A DNA stretch of 61,387 nt from Pleurotus ostreatus/Saccharomyces cerevisiae fusant. Its lineage: Eukaryota > Opisthokonta. Numbering within the stretch: the first letter of the stretch is position 1; the number at the start of each line of letters is the position of its first letter. Of this stretch, positions 1 through 12,355 are shown piece by piece. Location of the stretch: the NCBI GenBank assembly GCA_024196135.1, contig JAMQCK010000113.1:1-61387 (forward strand), given 5' to 3'. The position numbers and the translations under genes are program-made. A model generated the notes under the pieces. It was not told the DNA's origin, searched no databases, and worked only from the letters and a program-made list of their open reading frames with translations.

Positions 1-1712
1 ACGCACAAGAAGGTAATTCAGCACAGCATTGATGGGCGCGACGATGAAGATAATTCTTGTTGGGACGTCGAAGAGGCCCTGCGACTGGAAGTAGCGGCGG
101 CTGACGTTGTTGAAGACATAGGCTGCGCAGGGGGGTGGTCAGCGAACGTAAACATCGCAGCATGCGAAGACAACCGGGCAAACGAAAGAACAATAGCAGA
201 GGAAAGGGACGACGCTCGAACATAGCTGGGCCATAGGCGAAGCTAGCGCACGGGGCACATTATGGCATGCAGCCCGTAATAGGCACAAAGGCAAGTATAG
301 AGCACGTTAGAGTAAAGCACGTCACACGAGGCGCGTAAGATGAGAGATCCGCGAGAGAAGAAGATGTGGATGACGGGATAGAAGGTAGTGAGTGACAGGC
401 TAGCGCGCTCAATGTGGCACTCTAGTAAGCGTCGGATGATGATCTAGTAGGCGCCCATGCTCGGGATGGACGATTGTGCTCGGATAGATGAGGATAGCGT
501 CGATGGAAGGGTAGGGGCGACCCAATGGCATGAATAGGTGGAGGATGGTGTGGGAGGGCCGAGGGGAGGCATGCTAGAAGGATGTCCTCACCTGGCAAGC
601 ACAATAGCTCCCAACGCAAGTAGAGCGCTGCGAGGCGCGCGACCTCGGGGTCCTGGCGGAGGAAGAGCAGAATCGGTTCGGCGTTGACCCAGATGATGAC
701 GGTGGGCTGAAGGTGATGTTAGTGCATGTGGGCATCGGGGGACGTGCTGAATGGAGAGGAGAGGGGAGAGGGATCGACAGAGGTGGAGCGCTCAGCATGA
801 ATCATGACAAGGCGTGATCGAGGGGGAGGGGGACGTGATTATGAGCAGGTGATGCAGTGTGGTGAGAGTCGGTCGCGGCAGGGACTTCATTGAATGAGAC
901 GCAGGCGGGGGGACCTACCGTGAGCCAAATAGTCATAACGATACCTGGGGAAGCATGAGTGAATGTAACAGCAGGCGAGATAGAAGGTCCACTGACACAT
1001 CCGCTGGGACCAGAGTCCGACGAGCTGGGGCTTATCGCTTGTCCAGGCTGAGGGGAGCACAGTGTCTAGAGCACTGGCGAAGCCTTGGATGATGGAGAAT
1101 CCAGATACGGACGCAGTCATACTGCCCAGAGTGATTGCGGCAAGTGCAGAGGTCGATAGATGGCCGATGGTCACAACTGAGGCCATGACCAAGCTGTACT
1201 CCAGGAGATGCGTGCTGGGAAGGCCGTAGGTTAGCACGAGGGACTGGGGGAACGACGTCCTGCACGCACCCAAACACCGGCGCCGCATACTTGGTCAGAA
1301 TGCGCAGCTCCTCCCAGAACATGACCGTCCTCGACTCCGTATCCGGGTCACCTCTCGCGTCGACCTCCTCCTCGATAATGGGTATCGCAGGGACGGAGAG
1401 CAGCGGCGTGCGCTCGGTCGAGTTGGAATGATGCATCGACACCTGCGCCTCGCTCGCGGCCTGGGTTTCGTTGGGAGGAAGGTGGGTCGCGAGGAAGGTT
1501 TCCCGTCTGGCGTTAGTGCTGGTGCGGCTGCCACGGCGGCGTATCGGGGAGGCGTTCCTCGGATCGAACTCGTCCCCTTCATCGGGCTCTTCGTCATGGG
1601 TGAGGGGCGCCGGGGGCTGGAGGTCTCGGTGCCCGAAGGAGCGGGAGAGGATACCGTAGTCCTGGGGGAGGGAGCCCGCAGTCCCTTGGTAGTGCGCGTA
1701 TGTCGAGGACAT
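1..1712 (-). CDS. MATE-family efflux transporter, 3' end cut off by window edge
   Basis: This is a multidrug and toxin extrusion (MATE) antiporter, expected to export small organic compounds across the plasma or vacuolar membrane. The start is the ATG at 1712-1710. A hydrophilic N-terminal region of about 140 residues, rich in Ser, Arg and acidic residues, precedes the membrane part. Exon 1 ends at 1270 with ...KYAAPVFG. Exon 2 starts at 1214 and carries the strong fungal MATE motifs THLLEYSLVMASVVTIGHLS, SMTASVSGFSIIQGFASALD and LPSAWTS. Later exons include VNAEPILLFLRQDPEVA near 710-640 and FQSQGLFDVPTRIIFIVAP near 90-10. The gene runs off the left edge, so the last transmembrane helices are missing. 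It is divergent from the gene at 2136, with 423 bases between the starts. Family assignment is firm; the substrate is unknown. Confidence 0.87.
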
Positions 1713-2135
1713 GGCGGTGGGAGCTAAGGTATTGCGCTATCGCGGTGGGTTCGTCAAAACTTCGTGCGGCTCCTATTCTCCCTTCGTGAGGTCGTGAGCA
1801 ACGAGGGGAGGGCTTTTGAGGACTCTCGACGAGTCGGAGGGCTGTACACGCCCGGGTCTTGGGCTGGCTGTAGAGTCAGGCGCCTGCGTCGGCGGTCAAC
1901 CTGTCGAACGGGCGGCGAACTCTGCGGCCAACTCGGGGCTGCCGCGAACAGGTGACCGGGCGATCGCTGCCTTTTTAGGTAAGGGGCGCTACGCTTGGCC
2001 CGGCGCGTCGCCCGCGTCACGCCCGGCCATGCGCGTCATCCCGCGTGATAGAAGGCCGTTCAACATCCGCCGACCGGCGCCTGTCTCTGGCCATCACCAA
2101 GGCACTCGCCTTCCAACACAGACTAATCGCCCAGC

Positions 2136-3757
2136 ATGCATCTTGAGCGCCGGACAGACTACGACCGCCACACCGCCTTCATCGTTCCCATCTTCCTCGT
2201 CTGCTTTGTCCTCGTCATCGGCGTCTTCACTGGCGGCGTGCTCATCCTCAACAAGAACTCGCCGAAGAAATTGACTTCGGAGAGAACTGGCGAAACTACC
2301 AGCGCCACGCAGGAGAAGAAGAATAAGCAGCCACAGCGTGTGCCTCTAGCGCGTTTGCTATCAGTGTTGTCGGGGAGAAAGGCGATGAGGGAGAGTATGA
2401 TTGTTGAGGTGCGTGTGGCGAGCTCGTTGACGATGATATGGGCTGACTTTGGTATGATGTCGCGTAGCCCACGATTATTGAGCCCCCGGCGATAACGGTC
2501 ACCTCCGCGTCCCTGCCTGCCGATCTTCACCGCGCTGAGCCGATCGAGGACGAGAAGGCCCATGTTCGCGCGTTCTCCACGCTCGCCCCGCGCCATGAGT
2601 TCCTCCGCTTGCCGATCGTTGGTCGCCAGCGCGTAGATGACAACGACGAACACGACCGCCAGTCCTCTGGTGCATACGATTCCGCGCCCAGTGACAACCA
2701 CGAAGCATCCGACGAAGACTCCGCACTCTCTGCGATCTGGGACTCGTTCTGCGCGAGCGGGGAGGGCAGGCTGCACGAACTGCGCACGCTGTCATATCTG
2801 TCTTTTGGCGAGCAAGCAGCGTCGAAACACGACGAGGCGACCAAGGGGAGGTTGGGTGGCGGCGATGTCTATGGTCTTTCGGGTGACGAAGGGCTGCGCG
2901 TCAACGATGCATATGGTCCGCCCGTCGGAGTCAGCGATGCGCCGAAGATGGGCCCTGCGTCCCCTCTACCGCCGCCTGGATTGTCGACGCCCTATGCTCT
3001 CGCTGGACTCGACCCCGACGTGAAGACGCACAGCACGCTGATGTCCTCGAACACCCTCGTCGTCTATCCTGCGCTGTCGCGGTCTGCTACGCTGCCTAAG
3101 GGCTGTTCACCTCCGCTGGTCTCCCCTCCTTCAAATCTCGATAGTTCGTCGGCTGCGCAGCCAGAGATCTCCTACTGGTCACCCGAGAAGAAGCCTCGCT
3201 CCCGCTGGGCTCTTGAGCTATTCGGGCGCAGCAACGGAAAAAAGGAATTCGGACGCGGCAATGGAAAGCAGGAAATCGGTCGCGGCATGCAGGACAAGGA
3301 AAACGTCTTCAAATCTCAGCCAATCCTCCCGCTCTCCTTCGATATTCCCGACGAGAACTATGTTCCACCGGGGAGTGAGGCGCATCCTTTTTCTAGCGAC
3401 TCTACTGCGCGATCCTCTATGGACCATGATTTTCCCGTCACAGCGGTGTTCTGTCCTGCAGCGACTCCATTCTCTTCTGCAGCGACTGCGGTATCCTCTT
3501 CTGATACAAGCGACACGCCAACGATCACCCTTACCGTCACCGACTCGATGGACGAGGTCGCCGAGTGTCTGGCGAATGTGACGGTTGACTCGAACGACAT
3601 ACATGGAGTCGAAGTTGCGAAGGCAGACGAATCCACAAAGACGCCTGGGGACAAGTCTGCCGAGCAGCCTAGCGCTGTCCGCCGCGTCTCCCTCCAGCCT
3701 CGTCGCCGGTCGCTGGCGCGGGCTCCGGCGGTGCGGAAGGATATTTTCGCTGTGTAA
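2136..3757 (+). CDS. Predicted single-pass membrane protein of unknown function
   Basis: I do not recognise this protein. The model has two exons, 2136-2408 and 2468-3757, joined by a 59-base intron (GTGCGT...TAG). They sum to 521 codons, giving 520 residues. The start is the first ATG of the frame. A hydrophobic segment at about residues 14-37 (IVPIFLVCFVLVIGVFTGGV) is followed by Lys/Arg-rich sequence, suggesting a signal anchor with a long C-terminal tail. The tail is rich in Ser, Pro and charged residues and looks disordered. It contains a GRSNGKKEFGRGNGKQEIGRG stretch of imperfect repeats around residue 290. The last residues are very basic (RRVSLQPRRRSLAR). The gene is divergent from the MATE transporter. 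Signal-anchored regulators or wall-stress sensors look like this, but nothing here proves such a role. Confidence 0.75.
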
Positions 3758-4857
3758 GCTTGGTGGTGTACAATGGGCTTGGTTGGAGTGTACGAGGTCC
3801 GGGGCGTGTTCTTTACTATCAACGCTCCTTGTGGGTTAAGCATGACGAACGTGTACGATGGATGGACATGGTGCACGCGGCATACAAAAGTTCTGTACAA
3901 TAGACGGTGTCACGACACCAACAATGTACTTTTCTTATTCGTCTGTATATGCCCGACGATGAATGAAGGACTTGGAGTCGCAGTGCGACCTAAACTTCAA
4001 CCGTGACGCTCAAGTCACCTGATGCACGTGAGAATGTCTGTCACACCTGTCAGATGCCAAATATGGTCAAACCCACATTCTCTGTCAATGCACGTTCACG
4101 GTCTCCATGCGATTGCGAACGGTGTCTCCGGCGTGCTTGTTGAACCTGCGATGCTTACAAGTGTCTACGACCCATCTGCAACGTTGTCTACGACCGACTC
4201 TATCTGCGTTCCTGATCGACCTGATTAGCGCTGCTCTTTTTGTTCTTCGTCTTGTTCATCTCGGTCGTATTCGTTTCAGCGCCTATTGTGATTTTTTGTG
4301 GAGGTGGCTTGGCGGAAGGCTCCACTGGGTCCCCATGCAACACCTTCCGCTGTACCGATGCACCTCGACGCTCAAGATTTGGTACTCGTCGGGACCGTCT
4401 TGCACTGTGCGTACGAAACTAATTGTGCAATGCGCGAGTCTCATATCGGGCAATTGTGGCGCGGGCGTATCGCGGCGGCTTGCACTCCCTATTGACAGCT
4501 TGCACTCGCTATTGTCTTCCTACTCTTTGTGATTCCCTAGCGCGGTCACGCGTGTGGGTGGGGATTAGCATTCTGATTGGAAACGAATGCTTCCTCGTTC
4601 GATTTGACTGGATTTGACGGCATCCTCGGTGGATTGAATGCATCCCAGCGGTTGCATTTGATTGCATCCTTGCGCTTGCATTTGAATGCATCCTCGCGCG
4701 GCGTCCCTGATTGAGGGAGCTCATTGTCTTTTGGATGGGGTGGGTGGATGGATGGGTCGGTGCTATATAAGCTAGCGCCCTGGTAAACCTTTTGTCCGCG
4801 AGCACCCCTCCTTCCCCGCATCTCGACGGTAACTCCTTCGGTTGACGCTAGCGCGAC
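3758..4857. other. Intergenic region with short direct repeats and a TATA box
   Basis: I find no gene here. Bases 4478-4516 contain an 18-base direct repeat (GCTTGCACTCSCTATTG twice). Bases 4610-4700 contain four imperfect copies of a unit ending in TGCATCC, with variants of TGCATTTGAATGCATCC. A TATATAAG box lies at about 4763-4771, roughly 205 bases upstream of the MFS transporter ATG at 4973. These are therefore plausible promoter elements of that gene. The repeats could be transcription factor sites or neutral minisatellite sequence. Confidence 0.5.
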
Positions 4858-4950
4858 TAGTTGCTCGAACAGGATACCGAGTCTCTCGAGCACGATACCG
4901 GATTGCTCTAACTCGACACCGAGTCGCTCTAACACGATCACAAGCCGCTT
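4858..4950 (+). repeat. Imperfect 21-22 base tandem repeat in the 5' leader of the MFS gene
   Basis: About four imperfect copies of a unit resembling GCTCTAACACGATACCGAGTC lie between the TATA box and the ATG at 4973. They would be in the 5' untranslated leader of the transporter mRNA. On the minus strand they read as an open Leu/Glu-rich heptad-like frame (LERLG, LEQSG, LERLG), which I take as a by-product of the repeat. Confidence 0.6.
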
Positions 4951-4972
4951 CGCCACGACAACGACCGCCAAC

Positions 4973-7222
4973 ATGGACACGCTGGAGGCGCAGACTCTGG
5001 AGAAGACGCAGAAGACGGAGCGGGAGAGCATCAGCAGCAAGGAGGTGCAGAGCGACACGAGCAGCATCGATATCCATGACTTCCATGTCAAGCGCGCCGG
5101 GCGGTTGGTGGTGGATCCTGAGTGAGTGGCTTGCTTCTTCTTCTTTCTCCCCTACCTTGTCTCCCTCCGTCACCTACCACTCAAATGCACCTCGTACTCA
5201 CCTACAACACATACTCACCCACACCACACTCTTCCAGGGAAGCCCGCATCGAATTCGGCGCCGCCTTCGCCGCCAAGCTCAAGACCACCCCCGACGGGCA
5301 CACCATCCTCTGGCCGCAGCCGCACGACACGCCCGAGGACCCGCAGAACTGGAGCGCGCGGCGGAAGGCGCTGAACCTCCTCATCGTCACGATGGCGGCG
5401 GTGGTGCCGGATTTCGACTCGGGGATCGGGATCGCGGTGATGTTTGAGGCGGCGAAGGCGTTCCACACGACGCCGGCGACGATTGTGAATGTGACGACGA
5501 AGTGAGTGGGGGGTTTTTTGTCGTGTGGTGTGGATGTCGCGCGGTGTGGAGAAGGTCGAGCTGACGGGTTTTTGTAGCTGGAGCATCTTTCTTTTGGGCT
5601 GGGGTGGGATTTTTGCGGTTATGGGTATGAAGCGGTATGGGAGGTTGCCGGTTTTGTTCTGGTCACAGGTCAGCCCGGTCATGACTTCTGTGGTTCAAGC
5701 AGGATCTGACGACCCTCATGCAATAGCTACTTTCCTTGGGCTTCCTCGTCGGGTGCACTTTCGCACCCAATCTGGCGACCTTCGGCGCGATGCGCTGTCT
5801 CGCGGCGTTCTTTGGGTGCGTTTTGAGGCCTCCCATTCGCTATGAGATGAGCTGACAAGGTCGATTTCAGCACTGCACCTCAGGTGACGGGTCTATACAT
5901 CGTTACCGATATGTATCCGTTCCATCTGCAAGCGCGCATGGTATGTGAAGTTATTTTGAGCTCGAGAGGGTTGTGTGCTGACCCGTTGCCCAGCTTAACG
6001 TCTGGACTATGGGCTTCATCATCTCGCCCTTCCTGTCGCCCTTTGCCTTCGGTTTCCTGGTTGCGCGCGCGCCGTGGCGGTGGTCCTATGGCATTGGGTG
6101 CATCTACTCGGCCATCGTGGTGTTCATGATTATGTTCTTTATGGAGGAGACGTGAGTTTGCATGTCCTGGACCCGACATTATAGCAGTATCGCTGACGCC
6201 GATATCCCCTAGCATGTTCGACCGCACTGTCAAGCCCCTTCCGCCGCGCCCCACGTCCGGCCTTCGCTACCGCGTCGAGACGCTGTTTGGCTTCACCGGT
6301 AAGAAGATGGCGAAGTATAGGGATAGCTGGAAGGAGGTGGCCTGGGCGCCGATTAATGTGGCGTGGAGGCCGCATTTGCTGCCGCTGATGATCTTCGAGG
6401 TGAGCTGGACACTTTGTTCACAAGAGGATGACGGTATACTGATGCATGTGGCCCAGGGCGTCCTCTTTGGCTTCGGCATTGGTGTCAATGTGACGTTCGC
6501 GGTCTTTTTGGAGGAGCATAAGCCGCATGGCTTTGGGTTCAGCGCGTATGGCATCGCAGGGATGTATGGGACGCCTATCGTACGTTTAACGTATTCTCCT
6601 CATCACCTTACCTAGATCTCACTTGATACGCAGGTCGCCGTCCTCCTCGGCGAGGTCGTCGGGCGCTACCTCAACGACTGGATCATGCGCACCACCGTCC
6701 GCCGCAACCACGGCGTCTTCGAGGCCGAGTCGCGTCTGTGGGCCTGCTACATCGCCACCGCACTGTACATCGTCGGCTTCGTGGTGCTGGGCGCGGCGCT
6801 GCAGCATCACCTGAGCGCGGGCGCGCTCGTGATGGGCTGGGGCATCGCGGAGCTGGCGACGATGGTAAACACGGTGGCGGTGTATGCGTATGCGAACGAT
6901 GCGTTCCCGAAGCATCAGGGGGAGATTAGCGGGCTGATCAATTTGTTCCGGACGTTGGGAGGTGGGTGGCTTGGCTGGTGCGATGGTTTTGGGAGATGCT
7001 GATGGTTTTCACAGGCTTTGCGGTGGCGTACTTCCAGGTTCCGTGGGCAGAGAAGCATGGTGCTCTGCAGACTTTTGGATGCGAGGCTGCGATTGTCGCG
7101 GCACTTTTCATCATCGTGGTGCCGTGGACGCAGTGGAAGGGGAGATCACTGAGGGTGAGCATACTGTTTCGCTATACAACTCCCGTCTGACATCGCTTTA
7201 GGAACGCTTCTCCTTGCACTGA
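4973..7222 (+). CDS. MFS transporter, drug:H+ antiporter-like (HOL1-type)
   Basis: This is a major facilitator superfamily membrane transporter. Eleven exons are supported: 4973-5121, 5238-5501, 5578-5668, 5727-5815, 5871-5940, 5994-6151, 6213-6399, 6457-6579, 6634-6961, 7015-7154 and 7202-7222. All introns are GT-AG. The exons sum to 540 codons, giving 539 residues. The N-terminal tail is hydrophilic. The motif PEDPQNWSARRKALNLL just before the first helix is typical of fungal DHA1/HOL1-like transporters. Helices with GFLVGCTFAPNLATFGA and a second half with GEISGLINLFRTLGG follow, consistent with twelve transmembrane segments. The start is the only ATG giving a continuous spliced frame. It probably moves an organic solute or cation by proton antiport, but the substrate cannot be read from the sequence. 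Confidence 0.9.
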
Positions 7223-7483
7223 ACGTAGTAGAGATTTCTTGACCTGGGCCTCGTATGTTCGATTTCTTTGGGGGTCATCTTTGGTTTTCTTTGTACTCTA
7301 TATATCTTCTTTCTTCTGTACAGTAGTGGATCATGTCTATACATGCAAGTCCTGAATATATATGTGAGGATGTGAGAACGGCGCCACACGTCGACGCCCG
7401 GAGATATGTCCCTTTTCGGCCGCGCACGTTTCGGGCGTCATTCGCACTTGCGCTGCCAGTGGTTGCTTCCGACGTCGACGACG

Positions 7484-9335
7484 ATGGCGGAGAAGACGAA
7501 CGCGAACATGCTCTTTGCGAACTTCAACCAAGACTTCTCGTGAGTGCACAGAGGGCAGTATAAGGCGTTGAGGGCTCACCAGACTCGAGCTAGCTGCATC
7601 TCTGTCGGCACGCGGAAGGGCTACCAGATCACGAACTGCGACCCGTTTGGACGCGTATATACGCAGAGTGCGTGTGCCCCCAGGACTTTGAGAGTCGAGG
7701 CTGACTGCCTCTAGATGACGGTGCTCGAGGAATCGTCGAAATGCTGTTCTGCACGTCCCTCATCGCACTTGTGGGCGCGGCGGACCAGCCTCAGTCGAGC
7801 CCGCGGAAGCTGCAGATCGTGAATACCAAGGCGCGTTCGCTAGGTGCAACAAGAAGGACGCACGGCTGACCTCCCCCTCAGAGACAATCCATGATCTGCG
7901 AGCTGCTGTTCCCCTCTTCCATCCTTGCGGTCAAGCTCAACCGCAAGACCCTCGTCATTGTGCTCGAGAACGAGATCTACATCTACGACATTTCTAATAT
8001 GCGACTGCTCCATGTGATAGAGACGACGCCGAACCCTGAAGGTGTGTTGCCATTAATCCACCTTGGACCGCTGTAACTGACCCAGCGCCTAGCGATTGTT
8101 GCACTCTCGCCTTCCGCGGACGCGTCCTACCTCGCCTATCCCTCTCCGCTACCATCTCCGTCCGCTCCCTCTACCTCCACGCCCACACCCTCGACGTCGC
8201 AAACACCAAGCTCTGGCGACGTCCTTCTTTTTCACACCCGCACCCTCACCGTCGCGAATGTTATTGCGGCGCACAAGGCCCCCATCGCCGCGCTCGCGAT
8301 CAACTCGACGGGCACGCTCCTCGCGACCGCGTCCGAGAAGGGCACCGTCATCCGCGTGTGGGGCATCCCGAACGGGGAGCGCCTATACCAGTTCCGCCGC
8401 GGCGCGCGCGAGGCGCGGATATGGTCGATGAACTTCAACGTCGTGGGCAGCTTGCTGGTCGCCGCGTCGGGCCACGGCACCGTGCACGTCTTCCGGGTGG
8501 GCGGGCAGCAGGGGCAGGGGCAGGGGTCCGGTGGTAGTAGCGCAGGACGCGCGGCGAGCAGTCCGCCGGCGTCGATTGACAGCCGGGAGGGCGTCCCGGC
8601 TATGGATGGAGGGTACGATGCGTTTATTGAGAAGAAGAAGGCCGGTGGCGTCAGGCGCGTATGGCCGGTCTTCGGGGATGGCGTTTACTGATTGGTGCTT
8701 TTTCGGTTTTGCAGTTCGTCGCTGAGGAGGAAGAGCCTGCAGATGACGAAGAGCATCTCGCATTCGGTGGGCGGGTACTTGCCGGGGGCGTTGACGGAGA
8801 TGTGGGAGCCGCAGCGGGACTTTGCGTGGTTGAGGCTGCCGGGTGGGGGTGGGGTGAGATGTGTGGCTGCGATTAGTGGGTGAGTGGGGGGTTGGTTCGG
8901 GAGTCAGAGGACTGGCTAACGCTTTTGATGCAGAACAATGCCGCACGTCATGGTCATATCCTCAGAAGGGTACTTCTACTCGTACAGCATCGACCTCGAG
9001 AACGGCGGCGAATGTACATTGATGAAGCAGTATAGGTGCGTACTGACTGAGGTTCTCTTTCGCCTTTCGTTCCTTTGTTCATTTCAGCATGTGTTTCTTC
9101 CTTCATATTCGTGTTGCCTTCCGCTGGACTGTTTGGCGTTCTGCTCGCATCAGTAATGGGTCTCCGGCGATCTACGGTTATTGGTCCGTGCTTGTCTGCT
9201 GTATGATTTGGGCCACATCTGTTCTTGTCTATATTCACTCCCTCCCTTTCTCTTTTATTTCACGATGATCATACTGACAACCTTTGTAGCTTGCTCGACA
9301 CTAGCGACGGGGACAGTGCAACGCTTGCGGAGTGA
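7484..9335 (+). CDS. ATG18: Autophagy-related protein 18, WD40 PROPPIN
   Basis: Atg18 is a seven-bladed beta-propeller that binds phosphatidylinositol 3-phosphate and 3,5-bisphosphate. It works with Atg2 in autophagosome formation and in vacuole homeostasis. Eight exons are inferred: 7484-7539, 7594-7667, 7715-7830, 7882-8041, 8093-8654, 8715-8879, 8934-9035 and 9290-9335. They sum to 427 codons, giving 426 residues. Diagnostic sequence includes [17 protein letters not shown] at the N-terminus, the [14 protein letters not shown] blade, the phosphoinositide-binding motif FRRG, and [20 protein letters not shown]. The C-terminus is [18 protein letters not shown]. Two introns (7831-7881 and 8655-8714) only fit if they start with GC instead of GT. 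Both donors read GCGCGT, and both restore conserved Atg18 sequence. The last intron is unusually long at 254 bases. Confidence 0.93.
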
Positions 9336-10110
9336 CCTGATGATCGGTCTTGACGACAACCAGCGCTTCCGACTAGCCATGCTGGGTAGGATCGATAGGG
9401 CGAGGAAGAAGGATCACAACCATCGTCGACATTGGGCATTGTCGACTATATCCTTTACTAGCTAAGCGACCGTGGTACGGAGTGCGGCGAGGTAACGACT
9501 GGACGAATTTCTACGAACATGACGCAAGGACGGTGAGGATACGCTAGTTTACTGTAGGTCGATCAATGTGAGGATGCAGGAGTCAGATGCAAAGGACGAA
9601 GCGGCCGGAAGTCAAGTCGACTGTACATATACATATTCGCTTTTGTTCTCCCTAATGCGATTGTACCGGCTTTTCTTTGAGCGATGGTGGGTGGATGGAT
9701 TCTAAACGTTTGTAGCAACGGGAATGAGACGATGAGTACTGCGCGTCCGAGTTCTTCGACAAGCAATCTGAAGGGGTGGGTTGCGCGTACGGCGGGATCT
9801 AATGTTGTGCAACGAAAAGTTGTCCGCTCTGTTCGGTGCCCGGCCCACAGTTCAAACGCGATTGCGATGTTCGGCGCAGTCTCTATGTCATGCGCACAGT
9901 ACGGATGCTGTTGCCCACCTGGCTGTCGCGCCCCCTGTGCGAGGACGAGAAGCTATGCTCCCTGCAACGAGCAGCTATGAAGGACCGCAGTGATCAATTG
10001 AATGGTGGCACTAGAGCTCGCTATACAATGGCAGCACGAGAGCTCGGCGCAATATCCGTCGCGCGTTGAGGTCGCGTGCGAGAGGGACACCTCCCGCAGG
10101 GCCTGACGTT
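9336..10110. other. Intergenic region, nothing recognised
   Basis: Only short, mutually inconsistent frames occur after the ATG18 stop. I see no repeat, tRNA or coding signal that I can support. Confidence 0.4.
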
Positions 10111-12091
10111 ATGGACGGCGACTACTGCGATGAGCTAGACGACTGGTGTGAGACAGAAGTCCAGGATGCGCTAGATGCAGGGGTGAGCTCAACGCAGCCG
10201 CGACGGGCCTCGAGGCTAGAGTAGTCTGGCTGACGGCCATGCACCGTTCGAGTTCGTTGAATATCTCCCGCGTCTTCGTGTACCCTGTTTCAAGGCTTAT
10301 GAGCAGCGGGGCTCAGTAAACCCGTATTCTGGACGGGAAGAGTGTACGAGCTGGGCTTGGATGGCTGGGTACTGGAGCCTGGTCTGCGCGGCGGTGAAAC
10401 ATGCCGTCCTCCTCCCCGTCCATAGAATTTGGCCTACGCCTGGGGTCCGTCGACGGCGCAACGAGGCTTCAAGATAGATGGGTATATCAAGATGCGTATC
10501 AATGTGCTCAGGATGAATGAAGGGCAAGGTTCAGGTTTTGAGTCGCCGGCAGAGGCTGCTTGTTCGAGCAGTAATTTGGACAATGGCTACCTGAAGGAGT
10601 CGTTGAAGTTCGCTTCGGACATTGCCGAGGTCACGTTGTTCTGTCGTTTACATCCCACGCGAACTTGCTCCTGACCATCATGAACTCCCGGACAGGCTAG
10701 GGTTCACCATGTTCCTGGTCCATTCGACCTCCCTTCCGAACTTAGCAAAGTCTTTGAGTACGCCACCAACGGCGTAACGCCCCATAAACGACCTGGAGAG
10801 GTCATCCGTTTCCCTCGTACGATCATGCCATTCAGTAGCTCGCAATCCCTCGAGGTTGTGTACGTCCCTGCACAGCAGCAGTGTGCGTGCCCTTGAAACC
10901 TGGGCAGCGTCTTGTGATCTGCCGCTTGCGTCTTCCCGTCATCATCGCAGTACCCCATTCCGAAGGGACTTAAAGGCCTGCGTCGAGCAAACCCGCCCGG
11001 TCGTATCTTATCCTCGGCTAGGAAGGCAGATTGTTCTGGTTCTCCGTCTATCACTTTGCGAGGCGCAAGTATCAGCGAGATAGAAGACGTGAAGGGACGT
11101 CATGGGTATGTCGCCCTCTTGGCACAGCTGCTTGGAGTGTTCTGACGCTTTCGCGCAGCTTGTGCAGTGGGGACAAGTCCGTCATACTGCGACGTCTTGT
11201 GCAACGGGTAGAGCTCTGGCTCTTCCCCCAAGTCCTGAACTGTCTGCGCGGGTCGCAGACTACGCCCTAACACGACCTTTCGGTCTACCCTACCAATGGA
11301 AGCAATGCAATGCGGTATTCGGCAAGGATCTCGCAAGATGTGACTGCAAGTCTAACCAAGCGAAGCCCCACCCGATTGGGACGTAGACTCCATACGCGGT
11401 CTACATCACATAGCTGGGTCGGCCGAAGCGCCCTTCCTGGTTCCGGGCAATTTCGACGCCTGAAACTCACTGCAAGAAAGCCCGACTTCATCTTCGCTTT
11501 TTTCTAGAACTCCGGTCTGGGCGAGCGCGCGGGTCCGGTGCCAAGGGTCCTGCTCGATAGAACATGCGGAGAAGCCGTCGACGGAGGACTGGTCCGCAAG
11601 AGGGGCGAAGGTGTCAGAACTAATTTCTATTCTCGCAGGCACTTCTGGCATATCAGGAGCAGGATAGCTCCATGTTCGCGTCATATACTTCTCCAGCTCG
11701 CCTTCCGCACACAGTTCCGAGGGTCAAATTCAGTCCTCAACTTGTGGCTGCCCACCGAGGCTTCGAATGTTTGGCGAACCTCCCCCATATGCCATCCTAT
11801 CCTTCTCGGCTGACCTGCTCCAGGGTCCCGGACGGTCATCTGCAAAGCGATAAGCAGCTCGATCGGTTTGCCGAGGTATCCCCAGCATGTGCCTACAGCT
11901 GCTCGCCGTCCCTAGGAGATGAACCCGCGCTGTTCGACGTCCAGCGCAGCGCACGAGTCGTATGCGTCGTCGCACGGGGTCAGCGATCTTCGCGGACGCC
12001 ACCCGCCTCCTTCTCCGGTGGATCAGGCGGTAAGCGAGGCCTCGTGGCCGTCGCGCGCCTTTCATCAGAGCCCCGCATACAGGAGACATAG
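10111..12091 (+). CDS. Possible multi-exon gene of unknown function
   Basis: This is a tentative gene. Several plus-strand open stretches are bounded by plausible splice sites and read like protein. They are an acidic start (MDGDYCDELDDWCETEVQDA) at 10111, then HAPFEFVEYLPRLRVPCFKA, FGLRLGSVDGATRLQDRW, HVPGPFDLPSELSKVFEYA, TPFRRDLKACVEQTRPVV and DYALTRPFGLPYQWKQ. A final frame of about 150 residues ends at 12091. I could not build one continuous model, because some junctions need introns shorter than 40 bases or leave stops. It may be an intact gene with misplaced junctions or a decaying one. No domain is recognised. It lies between ATG18 and the 872-residue protein, with no shared theme. Confidence 0.35.
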
Positions 12092-12355
12092 ACACACTGC
12101 TCACAAGGGACAAACCGCGCCCAAGGGACAAAGATGGGCGTGGTCTGCGCGTGTGCGCATCCTACAAAAGCCTCTGGCCGTTGTCGCTTACGGGCAGTAC
12201 CGCCCCGCGCGCTTATACCCTACTTCCCAGACGACTTCTGCACCCCATCGTCGTCCACATTGGCCACCGTTGTACCTAGGAGCTCCAGCACCGTCACTTT
12301 GGTGCATAATCGACTACAACTTTTGCGCGTCGCCCCATCCATCGACTATTGAGCT

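Noticed and set aside
5202..5682. Long minus-strand frames opposite the MFS transporter
   Set aside because: They are shadows of the GC-rich coding exon on the plus strand, where a complete spliced transporter is supported.
8383..8946. Minus-strand frame of 187 codons over ATG18
   Set aside because: It is antisense to conserved ATG18 sequence and has no domain of its own.
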